A DNA stretch of 31,571 nucleotides from Nemertoderma westbladi (GCA_032718475.1 JAUCBJ010007142.1:1-31571), one strand, 5' to 3'; shown: positions 9,986 through 19,890, numbered from the stretch's first letter. Numbers and translations are program-made. Notes: generated from the sequence alone by a model not told the origin.

Positions 9986-10307
9986 CCGTCATCTCTGCTC
10001 CGCGCTCGGGTGTCAGCTCTACAGTATCCTCACTACTGGAGCTGCTGGGCCGCTGAGTAACAAGCTCCTGACTCGCGGGTTGTTGCTGTTCCGCTGCTTC
10101 TTGGTCCCGCTTGACCTGAGCTCGGGTGCCTATGATAGACCTACGATGTTGGACTAGCCTAGGTTCTGTTATTACTACTGGAGGGATGACCTTCCTCACA
10201 GTGGGAGGTGAACTGAACTTACGACTAGAGGGTTCTACACCTCTATCTGAGTCGCAGATAGTTACATCTAATAGACTGTCTGACAGGTTCTGCTTAGTAT
10301 CAGACAT
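9933..10307 (-). CDS. Small leading ORF of the BEL/Pao element, Ser/Thr/Gln-rich
   Basis: This 124-residue frame precedes gag-pol on the minus strand and overlaps it by 53 bases in the other register. It has no domain I recognise. The composition is low in hydrophobic residues and rich in Ser, Thr, Gln, Arg and Glu, with a poly-Ser run (SSSSSE) near residue 90, so it is probably disordered. It could be the true N-terminus of gag, joined by a +1 shift in the overlap; a separate small protein; or the start of a frame split by a one-base indel. The overlap contains ATGACGGATG, with the two start-like codons in different registers, and the small frame ends CAC TAG. BEL/Pao elements usually keep gag and pol in one frame, so the arrangement is unusual. 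Confidence 0.55.
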   Translation of the reverse strand: MSDTKQNLSDSLLDVTICDSDRGVEPSSRKFSSPPTVRKVIPPVVITEPRLVQHRRSIIGTRAQVKRDQEAAEQQQPASQELVTQRPSSSSSEDTVELTPERGAEMTDAVLYGSPSHPSCSRTH

Positions 10308-10437
10308 ATTTGTGAGTACAGTTGAATGCCTACTGCTATATTACAGTCTAAGCAAGTCTAGTAATTCAGTATTAACTGCTAGCCTAGTAATTAATTACCG
10401 ATACTGCTACTCAGTGTAGCGTGATATATATAATATA

Positions 10438-10680
10438 TTAAATACCGGTATGCTTATAGTATATATAAGTATTATTACAGACTAGGTTTATCACAGAATA
10501 CCGGTATAATTTTAGCACAAATATATATAAATATATAATAGGCCTATCGGGAATACTGGTATACAGCTTACAGTTTGTAGTATATATAATTCTGGACTAG
10601 AATTAATTACAAGTACCGGTATAATTTCAGCCTAAATTTATAGAAATAAAGATAATAGGCCTATCGTAAATACCGGTATA
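10438..10680. repeat. Degenerate tandem repeat, about 115-bp unit, with ACCGGT and AGGCCT words
   Basis: Units that begin near 10498 and 10612 share TACCGGTATAATTT, then AATAGGCCTATCG about 45 bases later, and a further partial unit starts near 10442. The spacing is about 114-115 bp. ACCGGTAT and TAGGCCTA are palindromic, so each unit carries several short self-complementary sites. This lies upstream of the BEL/Pao coding region and could be part of its 5' region or flanking DNA. Confidence 0.6.
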
Positions 10681-11614
10681 TCAATTATTTTAAATAATTG
10701 AATTTCTGAACTTTAGGGTTACTTGGTTACTCTACTTACTTTATTACCGTTATTTGAGCAGTAGTCCAACTGATATTGAGACCTAATGGTTATATGGTAG
10801 GCCTACTATTTATAAATCGTTAGATTTGATTTATAATATATATATACCCGTTTTAATGGGTTTTGTCAATGTTTGAAATAAATGTTATTATTTCTGGGGA
10901 GTAATCACTACACAAAGCGGTGCGCTTTCAGTGAAGTGTTACTTATAAGACACTAAAACAAATAATTCTAATTTACCTAAGTTACTTAATACTACAAATT
11001 ACGTACAATTCGGGTTGAGATTACAATCTCTAAATAAACACAAAAATTTACAAAAAACACAAATACGAATTTTTAGGGTAATTTTACAAGAAGTCTACAA
11101 ACCAGCCTAACAAAGGGTTAGAAATCTGGTTATTACAACGGACAGGGTACTACGGTATTTGAAATAATAAGTAGTAGTAAATACACTGCGTTGTCCAGAT
11201 AGGAAAATACCACCGCCTGACGACCTATAGCCGTATCGCTATAGGTTCTACGTTATGTATCACGGATTGTTCCTACCTAGAAGTTAATAGAGCTAATCGA
11301 ACGTGCCTATTAACCACTTTACAACACAAATATAATGCCTACACTAATTACTTTCGGAAAGCACTGTACACTAAACCCTAAATTAGGTACGAGTACTTGT
11401 ACAACAGATAATCAGTAGTTAAATATACTTGAACAGCTAAAAGAACCACGGCATCTGCTGGAGTGACCGATGCACAAAATCACCAGTCTTTACCTACGCC
11501 AAGCAGCCCGTGTAGTACCGGGGTTAATTTAACTATAACGGTATGTATAACAAACACAATTACTGTAGGAACAAACTTGGGGAATGAATGTTGCGGATAA
11601 TCGCATAAACTCTG
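10681..11614. other. AT-rich DNA, no gene seen
   Basis: No open frame with protein-like composition and no splice-flanked exon is visible on either strand. The stretch has short ACCGG and AGGCCT words and A/T runs. It could be the 5' region of the BEL/Pao element or unrelated intergenic DNA. Confidence 0.4.
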
Positions 11615-12200
11615 AATAATAAATATTACGCTACGCGTACAAACTACTCAAACAAAATGCAGACCGAACACTGACAGACTACTATCAAGCCTAAACAAAC
11701 TACGGTATATGCAGACTCCGAAATAATTAGGTAGTATGCGTTCTAACCCAGTAGTACGACTTATTCTTTAATTGGGGGTTTACCTTACAGCATTCGCTGC
11801 CCCTACTTCCTAACCGTTCTTTATCGGACAAGTGATCTACACACGCTGCAATCCGCTCAGGCCTAATAACAGCCAGACAACTATCCAGCCTACAAATTAT
11901 CTAAATAAATATTATACGCTACCCGTACAGACTTACACAAACAAAGTACAGACTAAACGATGGCAGACTACTCTCAAGCCTAAATAAACTACAGGACATG
12001 CAGACTCCGAAATGATTAGGGAGTATGCGTTCTAACCCAGTAGTACGACTTATTCTTTAGTTGGGGGTTTACCTTACAGCATTCGCTGCCCCTACTACCT
12101 AACCGTACTTAATCGGACAGGTGATCTACACACACTGCAATCCGTTCGGACCTAACAGCAATCAGACAACAGCTCAGCCTACAAATCGTCTGTACAATCT
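11615..12200. repeat. Two tandem copies of a 289-bp repeat
   Basis: Copy one runs from about 11615 to 11901 and copy two from about 11905 to 12195. GTATGCGTTCTAACCCAGTA occurs at 11734 and again at 12023, an offset of 289, and GGGGGTTTACCTTACAGCAT recurs at the same offset. Similarity is high in the middle and falls toward the edges, with scattered substitutions and small gaps. No coding frame is kept between the copies. This could be a short satellite array or a duplicated part of a larger element. Confidence 0.88.
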
Positions 12201-12363
12201 GATCAGGTTTACACGCCTTCTGTTCAATACTGGCCTACAAATAAATAAAACTTGACAGAAATAAGTAAACCATATAAAGGAATAAGGGGTGATCAATCCC
12301 TAATCCCTTAACAGCCTACCGGTATGCAACAATCAAATCGAATAATACTAGTGTACTTATACG

Positions 12364-12500
12364 GAAGTACCGGTTAGGACAGCTAGGCCTACGGACCTAC
12401 AGAAGTACCGGTTCTGGCAGTTGGACCTACGGACCTACGGCAGTACCGGTTCTGGCGGTTGGGCCTACTGACCTACAGATGTACCGTTCAGGTTTACCGG
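12364..12500. repeat. 38-bp minisatellite, about 3.5 copies
   Basis: Three units of the form GAAGTACCGGTTCTGGC, then a TTGGGCCTACGGACCTAC-like half, start at about 12364, 12402 and 12440. A fourth, degraded unit follows. The units differ by a few bases. They share the ACCGGT and GGCCTAC words seen elsewhere in this part of the window. Confidence 0.82.
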
Positions 12501-13970
12501 TTGACCGGTACTTTCAACTTTATTGCTTACTGCAATAAAGAAGCTATATCCTTTAATGTTCGCGCTTTCAGACCTTTGGCAGTTTAACCCGCCAAACTAA
12601 GATGTCTTCTAGATATTAAATCGCTTTTTAGCCTATGACAAATATTTGATTCACTACACTAGTCGAAACCAATCTGTGCGCGATCATTCACCCGCTGGAT
12701 ATTCCCGGGAGATTGGGTTCGACGGTTTAATTTTATTGCTATGTAAGCCTAATGTATTATTCGACTGACAGTATTATATAATCTCTGACAATATTATTCA
12801 CCTTCGGTAATATTAACAGTTCCTTTAGGACGTGGCGCTTTATCTATATAAACGGAGTTATGACTTAAACTACTCACAACGATATGGCTTAATTATAATT
12901 CACATATATGGCGCATTCTTTAGGAAATGCTTCTTTAACAGACTCACTCGTACACAATGCTGCACAATACTGCACACTAATCTGCCAATCTTCACTGATT
13001 TTAGTCACATATAAAAGGAACACAGACTGACTCATGTAGGGTCTATCAAATAACATTAGATTCACTTCAAACCACTTTAACATAAGTCACAATCGTTATT
13101 GGTAACCTTTCTCTCTTACCTTCGGTATATCAAGAATATTGGGTGTCGGGGTTATTTCTCGTTATTCCAATATAATAATTCATCAACAAATATAATGAAT
13201 AACCGACAACAAATAGCAGTATACAGTATTGATTGAGCAGGTAATTTTAGCAGTTTCAGCAGTTATTAAAAGCCGTGTGGCACGGTGTGTCAAATGCGGT
13301 GTGCGGTTAAAGGATATATGTCCTTATAATTAAACCTACTAGTGTTGAGCTAAAAAGCAGAAAACATAAAACACTACAAAGCCGTTCTTTCGTGGCTTTG
13401 AAAAACTCGTGACTACTGCTCTATACGAGGATACCAACTATCCTTATTCCACGAAGCTCCCGTTCAACACAGAGAAAGAGCAGTGAGATAGGAAAATTTC
13501 AGTTCAGTAGCTCTGTGATAGGTCAAAATCAAGGCTAACTCAAATTCTATTGGGAGATATAAAAACAAGGCTATGACGCAACCTCCCTAGGCTAGTTGGC
13601 TGATTAAACAGAGCCCAGATACCTGCGTACAGCAAATCAGCCAATAAGCTGGTAGCCTGCACTATTTTAACTATAGATCCCCTTGAGAGTATTCTAGCGA
13701 CCGGGGGGAACTGGCCAACAAGGCAAACGAATCAGTTATCCCACAAAAGCTTTTACAGTTTTATAGTGTAAGTTTAATAGTAAGCAGTTTGTCTAGTTAA
13801 ATTATAATTGGAAATTAATACTTAAAGTATACTACTGCACTACTGGTAATTCAATGCTGTATAATTTTTTGTTTTAACCATTAACATTGTCATATAGGAT
13901 AATAGGAAGTGTGTTATCTGTATAGATCGGCTTTCCTCTAGTAAATAACGGCATTAGTAGTATAGTAATG
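12501..13970. other. Non-coding DNA, no recognised gene
   Basis: I looked for exons, retroelement motifs and structured RNA signatures on both strands and could support none. The short open frames near 12832-13083 lie on opposite strands over the same bases and have no recognisable composition. The stretch at 13270-13500 is richer in GC than its surroundings but has no long frame. Confidence 0.4.
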
Positions 13971-14418
13971 TCAAGGTGTACTAAATAACAGGTCATGCAG
14001 CGAGCTGATTGCTGAAATTAGCGGGGGCCGATCTTTTCCCTATTTATGGCACTTTTTTCATAATATTTCCTTAGAAACTTCTTTTATGCTACTTTTATTT
14101 GATCGATATGATGACTAGGGGTCATAGAAATGTAATAAAATGTCTTTCTGCAATTTTTATTTTGTAGTTGTCAAGGTAACCGGGAGCAAAGTTTGAACTT
14201 TGCTCCCGGTTACCTTGACAACTACAAAATAAAAATTGCAAAACGACATTTTATTACATTTCTACGAACTCTAGTCATCATATCCACCTATCCAAAGTAG
14301 CATAAAAGAAGTTTCTAAGGAAATATTATGAAAATAGTGCCATAAATAGGGAAACGATCGGGCCACGCTAATTTCAGCAATCCGCTCGCTGCATGACCTG
14401 TTATTTAGTACACCTTGA
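13971..14418. repeat. 448-bp near-perfect palindrome (foldback element or MITE)
   Basis: The left arm starts TCAAGGTGTACTAAATAACA at 13971 and the right arm ends with its reverse complement at 14418. The arms match along essentially their whole length with scattered mismatches, and they meet at about 14194-14195 in GCAAAGTTTGAACTTTGC with no loop. Most mismatches lie in the outer half of the arms, for example around 14023-14033 and 14110-14122. No protein is encoded. No clear target-site duplication is visible next to the ends, although AATG occurs near both. Confidence 0.92.
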
Positions 14419-14551
14419 GAAATGTGCACATTTTTTCCGAGGCGTAGCCGAGAAATAAATGTACATTCTAAGAAAGTCGGACAAAAAATAGAACTTTCTT
14501 TTTGTAAAAGAAATCGTTATTGTTGAATCGCTCGCTGTTTTGTTAATTCAG

Positions 14552-14706
14552 GTAGAAACGCCAGGAGAACTCCTTCCCTTCGCCTGCAGTCTACCTAAAA
14601 ATATATGGGAATATCAAGAGAAGTTGGGGTTTATCGAAAGACGAGAGCGAGATATACAGGCGGAATACGAAGGCAGAAAAAAGGTTTTACTCGAAGAGGA
14701 AACAAG
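14552..14706 (+). CDS. Internal exon of an unrecognised cellular gene (charged, helical)
   Basis: This 155-base stretch is preceded by the acceptor TTGTTAATTCAG and followed by the donor ACAAG|GTAGGA. Only one frame is open through the whole of it: phase 0 at the start, two bases left over at the end. The peptide runs from VETPGELLPF, through IWEYQEKLGF and ERRERDIQAEYE, to KKVLLEEET. The second half is strongly charged and would form a long helix or coiled coil. Composition and exact splice boundaries argue for a real exon although no start or stop codon is present. I do not recognise the protein. A candidate next exon with compatible phase is at 23199, after a large retroelement-filled intron. 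The palindrome ends 133 bases upstream. Upstream exons were not found. Confidence 0.6.
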
Positions 14707-14850
14707 GTAGGAATGTTAAAGAGTTAATAATGTATGGAGCAAACCAGCAAGTAGCCTTTCAGTTCCTATGACTAAATATCCCTATTATAAATGAATTGTG
14801 GGGTGGGTGACAACGAATTAAATATATGCTATGGTATAGTACATCATGAT

Positions 14851-14864
14851 AATGCTCTCCATAG
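14851..14864 (-). repeat. Left remnant of the tRNA-like repeat copy A
   Basis: AATGCTCTCCATAG here matches the left edge of copy B at 19784-19797. It directly abuts the 3' end of LINE copy 1, whose other end joins the rest of the repeat at about 18346. The simplest reading is that the LINE inserted into this repeat. Confidence 0.5.
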
Positions 14865-14923
14865 TACTAGGACTAGGATCGGCATGCTGCATTGCAGCTG
14901 CATTTTTAAGAATGCTGTGCCGG

Positions 14924-16740
14924 CTATTCGACAAAATTGCGCAGCCACAACTCCCTATCACCCATGACATTTGCTAGATCATCCGCATCTTCAAGGCCAG
15001 TGTCCTTTAAGATGGGTCTCAAGAATGTCATGGGCTGTCCACCATGCTTATTCACTCCATGAGGCTGCCAAAGTACACGATTATGCATTGGCTGGTCCTC
15101 ACGGCGAAAGCAGGGTCCTGCAAAGCGGAGGCGATTTTGTTCTAATGTCAAGCTTGGGGGAACCAATGAGACACCTCCAATGTTATATAGTGTCTGGTTG
15201 GAGATGTGTGCATTGTACTTGACACAATGGACCCGGCGTAGCATTCTTGTGAATGTGCCATCCAGAGATTTGGTGTCCTCAGCAGTTAGAGCCCAGCATG
15301 GACTCCCATAGAGGAGTACTGGAACTACTGCTGCTCTAAATAATCGGACCTTAAGTTTCCGATTAATTCTCGGTGACTTCCAAATCCTGGAAAGCCTATT
15401 CAAGGCTGCCCATGCCTTTCCCTTACGTATTCGAAGGTCCTCACCTGACTTCCGGATCCATGATCCCAGGTAACAGAAGTCGTCCACATGCTCAAGCATA
15501 CCATCCTTTGAGCTTATGCTCATCCGATCAGAGACTTGCTGAGGACTTTCAAAGTTAACTGTCAAAATTTGTGGTCTTTCTCGAGTTAATAAAAAGACCA
15601 ACACTAGAAGCAGCATGTTCTAATGAGCTGAGGAGCCGTTGGGCTCCCTCTAGTGATTCTGAGAGTACTCCTAAGTCATCAGCAAAGTCTAGATCAGTTA
15701 GGTACTTGGCAGGATTTCCTCGACTTCTGGAGCTAGTAGGTGGAGTTATCATCACCCCATCATCATTATGATGATCTAAGGACATGCGTAGAACATAGTC
15801 AACCACAATTATGAACAAGAATGGTGCAAGTGTGTCTCCCTGGAGGACGCCCCATAACACTTCAAATGGTTCTGTGTCACCGTCAACAGTAGACACAAAT
15901 GTTGTCGAACCATCGTATACTGATCTGATTGCTGCAATAATTTCATCAGGAATCCCATATAATGAAAGTATGCTGAACATACGTGAGCGAGAGACTGAAT
16001 CAAAGGCCTTGAAGAAGTGAACAAAGATAACAGCTAGATGCCTGTCTTTCTTTTTTGATACCCTCTCAATTATCATGTGCCAAAATGGGCTCCATGGTCC
16101 CACGACCTTTACGGAACCCATTCTGATTTCCACGGAGCAGTCTCTCAATGGGATCCCTGATGCGATTTAATAGAATTCTATTGTATAGCTTTTCAGCAAT
16201 CGAGATCAATGAGATTCCCCGAAAAGAACCATGGAGTGCTGGGTTGCCCTTCTTGGGAACTGGCACCAACTTATTTGTTTTCATTTCTTGTGGGACTCTT
16301 GTTGTTCGGTACATGTCTACTATGATGGGATAGATGAGCTTTAAACACTCAGGTATTTTAAAGGTTTTTAAGGCTGGTGATTCAGCCTTAACCTTGGTGG
16401 TTGGTTGGCTTTTCCGACCAGTAAGCAAGTTGATCGATCTCCATGCCTGGGATGATTGCCTGCTGTCGTCAGCATCATTGATGGCATCAATCTGTTGGTT
16501 TATTAGCTCCTGTAGATTAACAGAGTACTGCCTATTCAGGGACCTAGACTGCATTCTTGGCCGCTGTAGTCTGTTTGAGTCGGGACTCTTTCTGCGCCTT
16601 ATAAAGGTCATTTCGGCACTTCTGAATTTTGTTGTCAGTCCAGGGGGCCCTTTTCCTGTTTCGAGGGTGTACAGGAACTGTTTCTGCAGCTACTAACTTA
16701 ACTGCTTCTGTAAAGGCAGTATAGCCCTCACAGTGATCTG
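14924..16740 (-). pseudogene. LINE copy 1: reverse transcriptase and C-terminal part, frameshifted
   Basis: The reverse transcriptase is spread over three overlapping frames (16611-16066, 16148-15555 and 15616-14924), so at least two frameshifts separate them. Visible motifs are LVPVPKKGN, GFRKGRGTMEP, FFKAFDSVSR, LQGDTLAPFLF and DFADD. In copy 1 the catalytic Asp of motif A has become His (FVHFFKAFDS against FVDFFKAFDS in copy 2; GAC to CAC), which alone would abolish activity. The C-terminal part has TRMLRRVHCVKYN and ends near 14924 in a frame that overruns the usual stop. Compared with copy 2, the stretch between GFRKGRG and VSKKKDRH is frame-disturbed. Confidence 0.87.
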
Positions 16741-16777
16741 CCGCCTCAGAGGCAAGAACCTCATACCTGTTTCTCAG

Positions 16778-17935
16778 CTATAGTGTGAAGCTGGATCTCA
16801 CACTAGCACGCAGGCTAAGTCTTACCTTGGCCACAATAAGGCGGTGATCACTGGAGAAGGGTCGAAGTGTAAATGCATTACAGTCTTGTATAGAGCTCCT
16901 GTATTTCCTACGAAACAGAATATGGTCTATCTGGGACTTGTGACCACTGGGTCCACTATGAGTCCATAGCTTTCCAGTTCGCTTCTTGAACTGGGTTCCA
17001 GCCGAAAACAATCCATTTCCAGAGATAAAATCCTGAAGATGGACGGAATTTCGGTTGACACTATTGCTATAGACCCAGGGTGATGTAGGTGATTGATGCA
17101 GACTTGCATTAAAGTCTCCCAGGAATGTTAAGAATGCATGCTGATCCACTCCATCAGTAGCTGCTTGTAGATTGTGGTAGAAATTTTCCACCTCCTCTAC
17201 AGGGGCAACACTAGTTGGAGAGTAGCACACAATCAGAACCACCTTAGGAAACTTCTTAGCCAGTCTTCCAGAACATGAGAAGTGGCAACGGATGATGCGG
17301 TTAGAGATTTGGTCTATTTTGTCCAATGCTGCATGTGCAGTTGGATTCATCAATAGACCAATACCACCATTGCCACTATCATCTGCTGACGCCAGGGCGA
17401 GTCGCCAGCCACCCCCCATGTCCTTAATCAGAACCTCATCAGTCTGCCCAGTCTGCATTCGGTGCTCTTGAACACCCACTGCGCTAAGAGAAAGCTTATC
17501 TGCCAAGGCAGTCAGCTCACCTTGTCGCATTGGGGACCCGAGTGTTAGGGTGTTTACTGAGGCTAGTCTAGTGACTTGCCTCAGATTCACCAATGGCTTT
17601 GTTGGTCGGGGTGGAACATGAGAGTAGCCCCCAACTCCAGAATCCCTCTCCCCCTCACAATCTGGCCTCCCTGGTGACCCGGGGTTTGGGCCAGAAAGGT
17701 CATCAGGAAAGGGACTCAAAGAATTGTTGGCTTCTCTCTCTCCAGTAGGGGGTGAGACAGGCAGCCGGTCAGGAGATAACTGACGCCTGTGAGGCCGATT
17801 GTGTCCGGTAATTCCACTGGCCTCTAGTGGCCGGACCTCCGCATTACTAATGTAATCCATAGTGGGGGGTTGGGGGGTGCTTTTTTGCCGAGTCAGCTCT
17901 CGAGGCAAATACCACACCCTGGTTTGCCGTTCCAC
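16778..17935 (-). pseudogene. LINE copy 1: AP-type endonuclease domain of ORF2
   Basis: The frame encodes about 385 residues. After a Pro/Arg-rich lead of about 125 residues, it carries the motifs of the apurinic-type endonuclease that nicks target DNA: VGVQEHRM with the catalytic Glu, GNGGIGLLM, VCYSPTS, LGDFNASL, IDHILF and SSDHRLIVAK. All expected catalytic motifs are present. The frame ends soon after the endonuclease at a TAG (16778-16780), where the homologous codon in copy 3 is CAG. Just before it, 60 bases present in copy 3 (about 27425-27485) are missing, an in-frame loss of about 20 residues. The frame originally continued into the reverse transcriptase. Confidence 0.88.
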
Positions 17936-18345
17936 AGGGTGGGTGTCGCAGTGGAGTCAGATATGAGGCCCATCACCCATATCTACACTGGCGCACATGA
18001 CCCACCATTGGCTGTGCAGCTCATCTGCTGGGTCATGCCATGTACCCCTGCTGCCAGGTGCAGGTCGCAGTGAAGTGCACTCAGAGTGAACATGAGAACA
18101 CTCTACTCCTGACCAGCCATTGGTAGATCACCATCTGCCTGGCCAGGCCATATACTCCTGCAGCCAAGTATATGGGTCCTTAATCCAGGACCAACGGCGT
18201 CCTTATCCCAGAACGAAGGGGGTCCTAGTTACAGGACCAGATTTGCCCTAGTAAGAGGGTCTATGCAGCTACAGGTGGCACCTCCTTTATGCTGCATGGA
18301 GGTGGCAAGTTTTCTTGATCATTGACCTAGAATACCTGACCTTGT

Positions 18346-18480
18346 AAAAAATATTAACCGACCCTATTGGGGCTCGAACCCGATACATAGGTTTCAAACT
18401 TCCGGTATCATCAGCCGGGTGTGTGTCCTAAGACAACTGAGCTACCAGGACGGATGAATATTTATTCGCTATGGAGTGGT
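18346..18480 (-). repeat. tRNA-like SINE or MITE, copy A (split by LINE copy 1)
   Basis: On the minus strand the sequence has an A-box (TGGTAGCTCAGTTGTC, near 18435-18450) and a B-box (GGTTCGAGCCCC, near 18369-18380), the internal promoter of tRNA genes. The acceptor ends do not pair and the middle is too long, so it is not a tRNA gene. Outside the tRNA-like core, the right side carries TTCGCTATGGAG (18465-18476), the inverse of CTCCATAGCGAA, which marks the other side of copy B. The missing left side of this copy is at 14851-14864, beyond the inserted LINE. Confidence 0.65.
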
Positions 18481-18655
18481 CTATCAATAATTTTACCTAC
18501 ATATGCTGTTATTGTGTTGCTTGTTAGTATTTAGTCGCCTTCATATTGTTTAGTTATTTATACCAGAGATTCTGCAAGGGGCAATGATTAAGTCACTCAT
18601 TCCGATATACTATGTATATTATTTATATAAGATTTTTACACAAATAAATACGGGT

Positions 18656-19124
18656 AATGTAAAGTCAAGTGGTATGGACGGAATCGTTTATGAACACTTA
18701 CCACTGGATAGGATGTTTAATTACTATTATGTACAAGTGGGAAGGTTCGTTATCAAACCCTGACAACTATCGAGGGATCACGCTTATTTCAGTTCTTCTC
18801 AAAGTTCTTACATCTATAAATAGTCAATACCCGGATTCGTTATTTTACTTCGCAAACATTACCACCTGAACATTTCGGATTCATAACAAATAAAAATACA
18901 TCTGACGCCATCAGGGTATTAATAACGGACATTGAGGCAACAAACTCTCCAGCTTTCACATTTCCGGGATCGCCATGTATGTATTTGCTGCGTTTGTAGA
19001 CTTTCGCAAAGCTTTTTATTTTGTCTCTCGAGCAATTAATTATACTGACAAAATTATACAAATTTGGTATGAAGGGGAAAGAAAGTATACAATCTATTCA
19101 ATATATTATATTATATAATATATT

Positions 19125-19156
<32 letters not shown>

Positions 19157-19680
19157 ATATATTCAGGATCAAATACATCAACTCAAACAACTTCGAGGAA
19201 TCCTACAAGGTGACTGTTTATCGCCAACCTGTTTCCTTATATGTATATCTGATTTAGCTCTAGCACTACGCAATGCTGCAACTGCTCTTAAATTTCTTTT
19301 CTATGCAGACGACCTTGTGTTTTACTCAAGTGATTTTCAACATATCCAAGATGCTCTCTAAATTCTATAAATATGGTGCAACTCGAACGGAATGGAAGTA
19401 AACTTAACGAGAACCAAAATTGTAAAATTTAGGAAAGGTGGGAAACTATCGTCATCCGAAATCTTTACTTGGCCACTTTACTTTACATCTCAACTTTACG
19501 GGGGTCAACCGGTCACGATAAGTTCAAAATACGAATATCTCGGTGTTACATTCCAGCAGTCACTCAGTGCACCTCGCTTTACAGAACATATGAAGTCAAA
19601 GAAAAATAAAGCTTTTGGAATTGTTGGCTCAAACAAGTTCTAGAGCAATATTGGGAATACAGACAAAAACGCGAAGAAAA
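18656..19680 (+). pseudogene. Decayed reverse transcriptase of a second LINE family
   Basis: Pieces of a reverse transcriptase lie in order on the plus strand but in different frames: NPDNYRGITLISVLLKVL (18756-18810), VFAAFVDFRKAFYFVSR (about 18982-19031), QLRGILQGDCLSPTCF (about 19178-19225), FYADDLVFYSSDF (about 19300-19340) and EVNLTRTKIVKFRKGG (19395-19442). These are the fingers, motif A, motif B, motif C and thumb regions of a jockey/CR1-type enzyme. Motif C (YADD) and the first Asp of motif A remain; the later Asp of motif A is Tyr. Stops and frameshifts are frequent, and a TA-rich microsatellite (19100-19160) interrupts the middle. It is only distantly similar to the first LINE family in this window. 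Confidence 0.85.
19096..19163. repeat. TA-rich microsatellite
   Basis: About 68 bases consist almost only of alternating T and A, with short TTATATAATATA variants. It lies inside the decayed reverse transcriptase and probably grew after that element died. Confidence 0.8.
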
Positions 19681-19780
19681 CTTCATCAACGCAGAATACA
19701 ACCACGGTCCGGGGTTTCTGTCTTCAGCTTGGAAGTGACCGAACCAGCGAAACAAATATATATATTATGTTATACATTTT

Positions 19781-19890
19781 TATAATGCTCTCCATAGCGA
19801 AAAATATCAAGCTCGAACCCGGCACCTAGGTTTCAAACTTCCGGTTATCATCTGCCGTTGTGTGTGTACTGAGCTACCAGGACGGATAAA
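19781..19890 (-). repeat. tRNA-like SINE or MITE, copy B
   Basis: The minus strand reads CCTGGTAGCTCAGT (A-box region, about 19868-19882), then a middle part, then GGTTCGAGCTT (B-box, about 19802-19812), followed by GATATTTTTCGCTATGGAGA. The core matches copy A, including GGAAGTTTGAAACCTA. The B-box is slightly degraded and part of the D-arm-like region is deleted. The right flank has lost most of the inverted end seen in copy A. Confidence 0.65.

Larger units (their letters stand above)
2175..10307 (-). mobile_element. BEL/Pao-type retroelement, internal region (outer limits unknown)
   Basis: The internal region of a BEL/Pao retrotransposon runs on the minus strand, with a small first frame and a 2597-codon gag-pol frame. 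The order protease, reverse transcriptase, RNase H, integrase is that of BEL/Pao and Ty3-type elements; the zinc-knuckle pattern and the extended integrase C-terminus point to BEL/Pao. I looked for a direct repeat shared by the DNA below 2192 and above 10307 that would mark LTRs and found none by eye. The Tc1 element at 393-1878 may have landed in the missing 3' part. The limits given are those of the coding region plus a possible polypurine tract. Confidence 0.85.
14865..18345 (-). mobile_element. APE-type non-LTR retrotransposon (LINE), copy 1
   Basis: This is a nearly complete LINE on the minus strand: a GC-richer 5' leader (about 17936-18345), an endonuclease frame, a reverse-transcriptase region and a short 3' end. 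Its 3' end (GCAGCTGCAATGCAGCATGC, then GATCCTAGTCCTAG) is shared with copies 2 and 3 in this window. The tail is made of short TAG-like repeats rather than poly-A, as in CR1/L2/RTE-related lineages. The clade cannot be fixed by eye. It lies inside a tRNA-like repeat: the left flank, AATGCTCTCCATAG, is the part missing from the repeat that resumes on the right at about 18346. Confidence 0.88.

Noticed and set aside
11615-12200. CRISPR array
   Set aside because: The repeats are two long tandem copies of 289 bp with no repeat-spacer structure, and the DNA is eukaryotic.
18361-18455. A tRNA gene on the minus strand
   Set aside because: A- and B-boxes are present, but the acceptor ends do not pair, the part between the boxes is too long, and a second diverged copy exists. 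A tRNA-derived repeat fits better.
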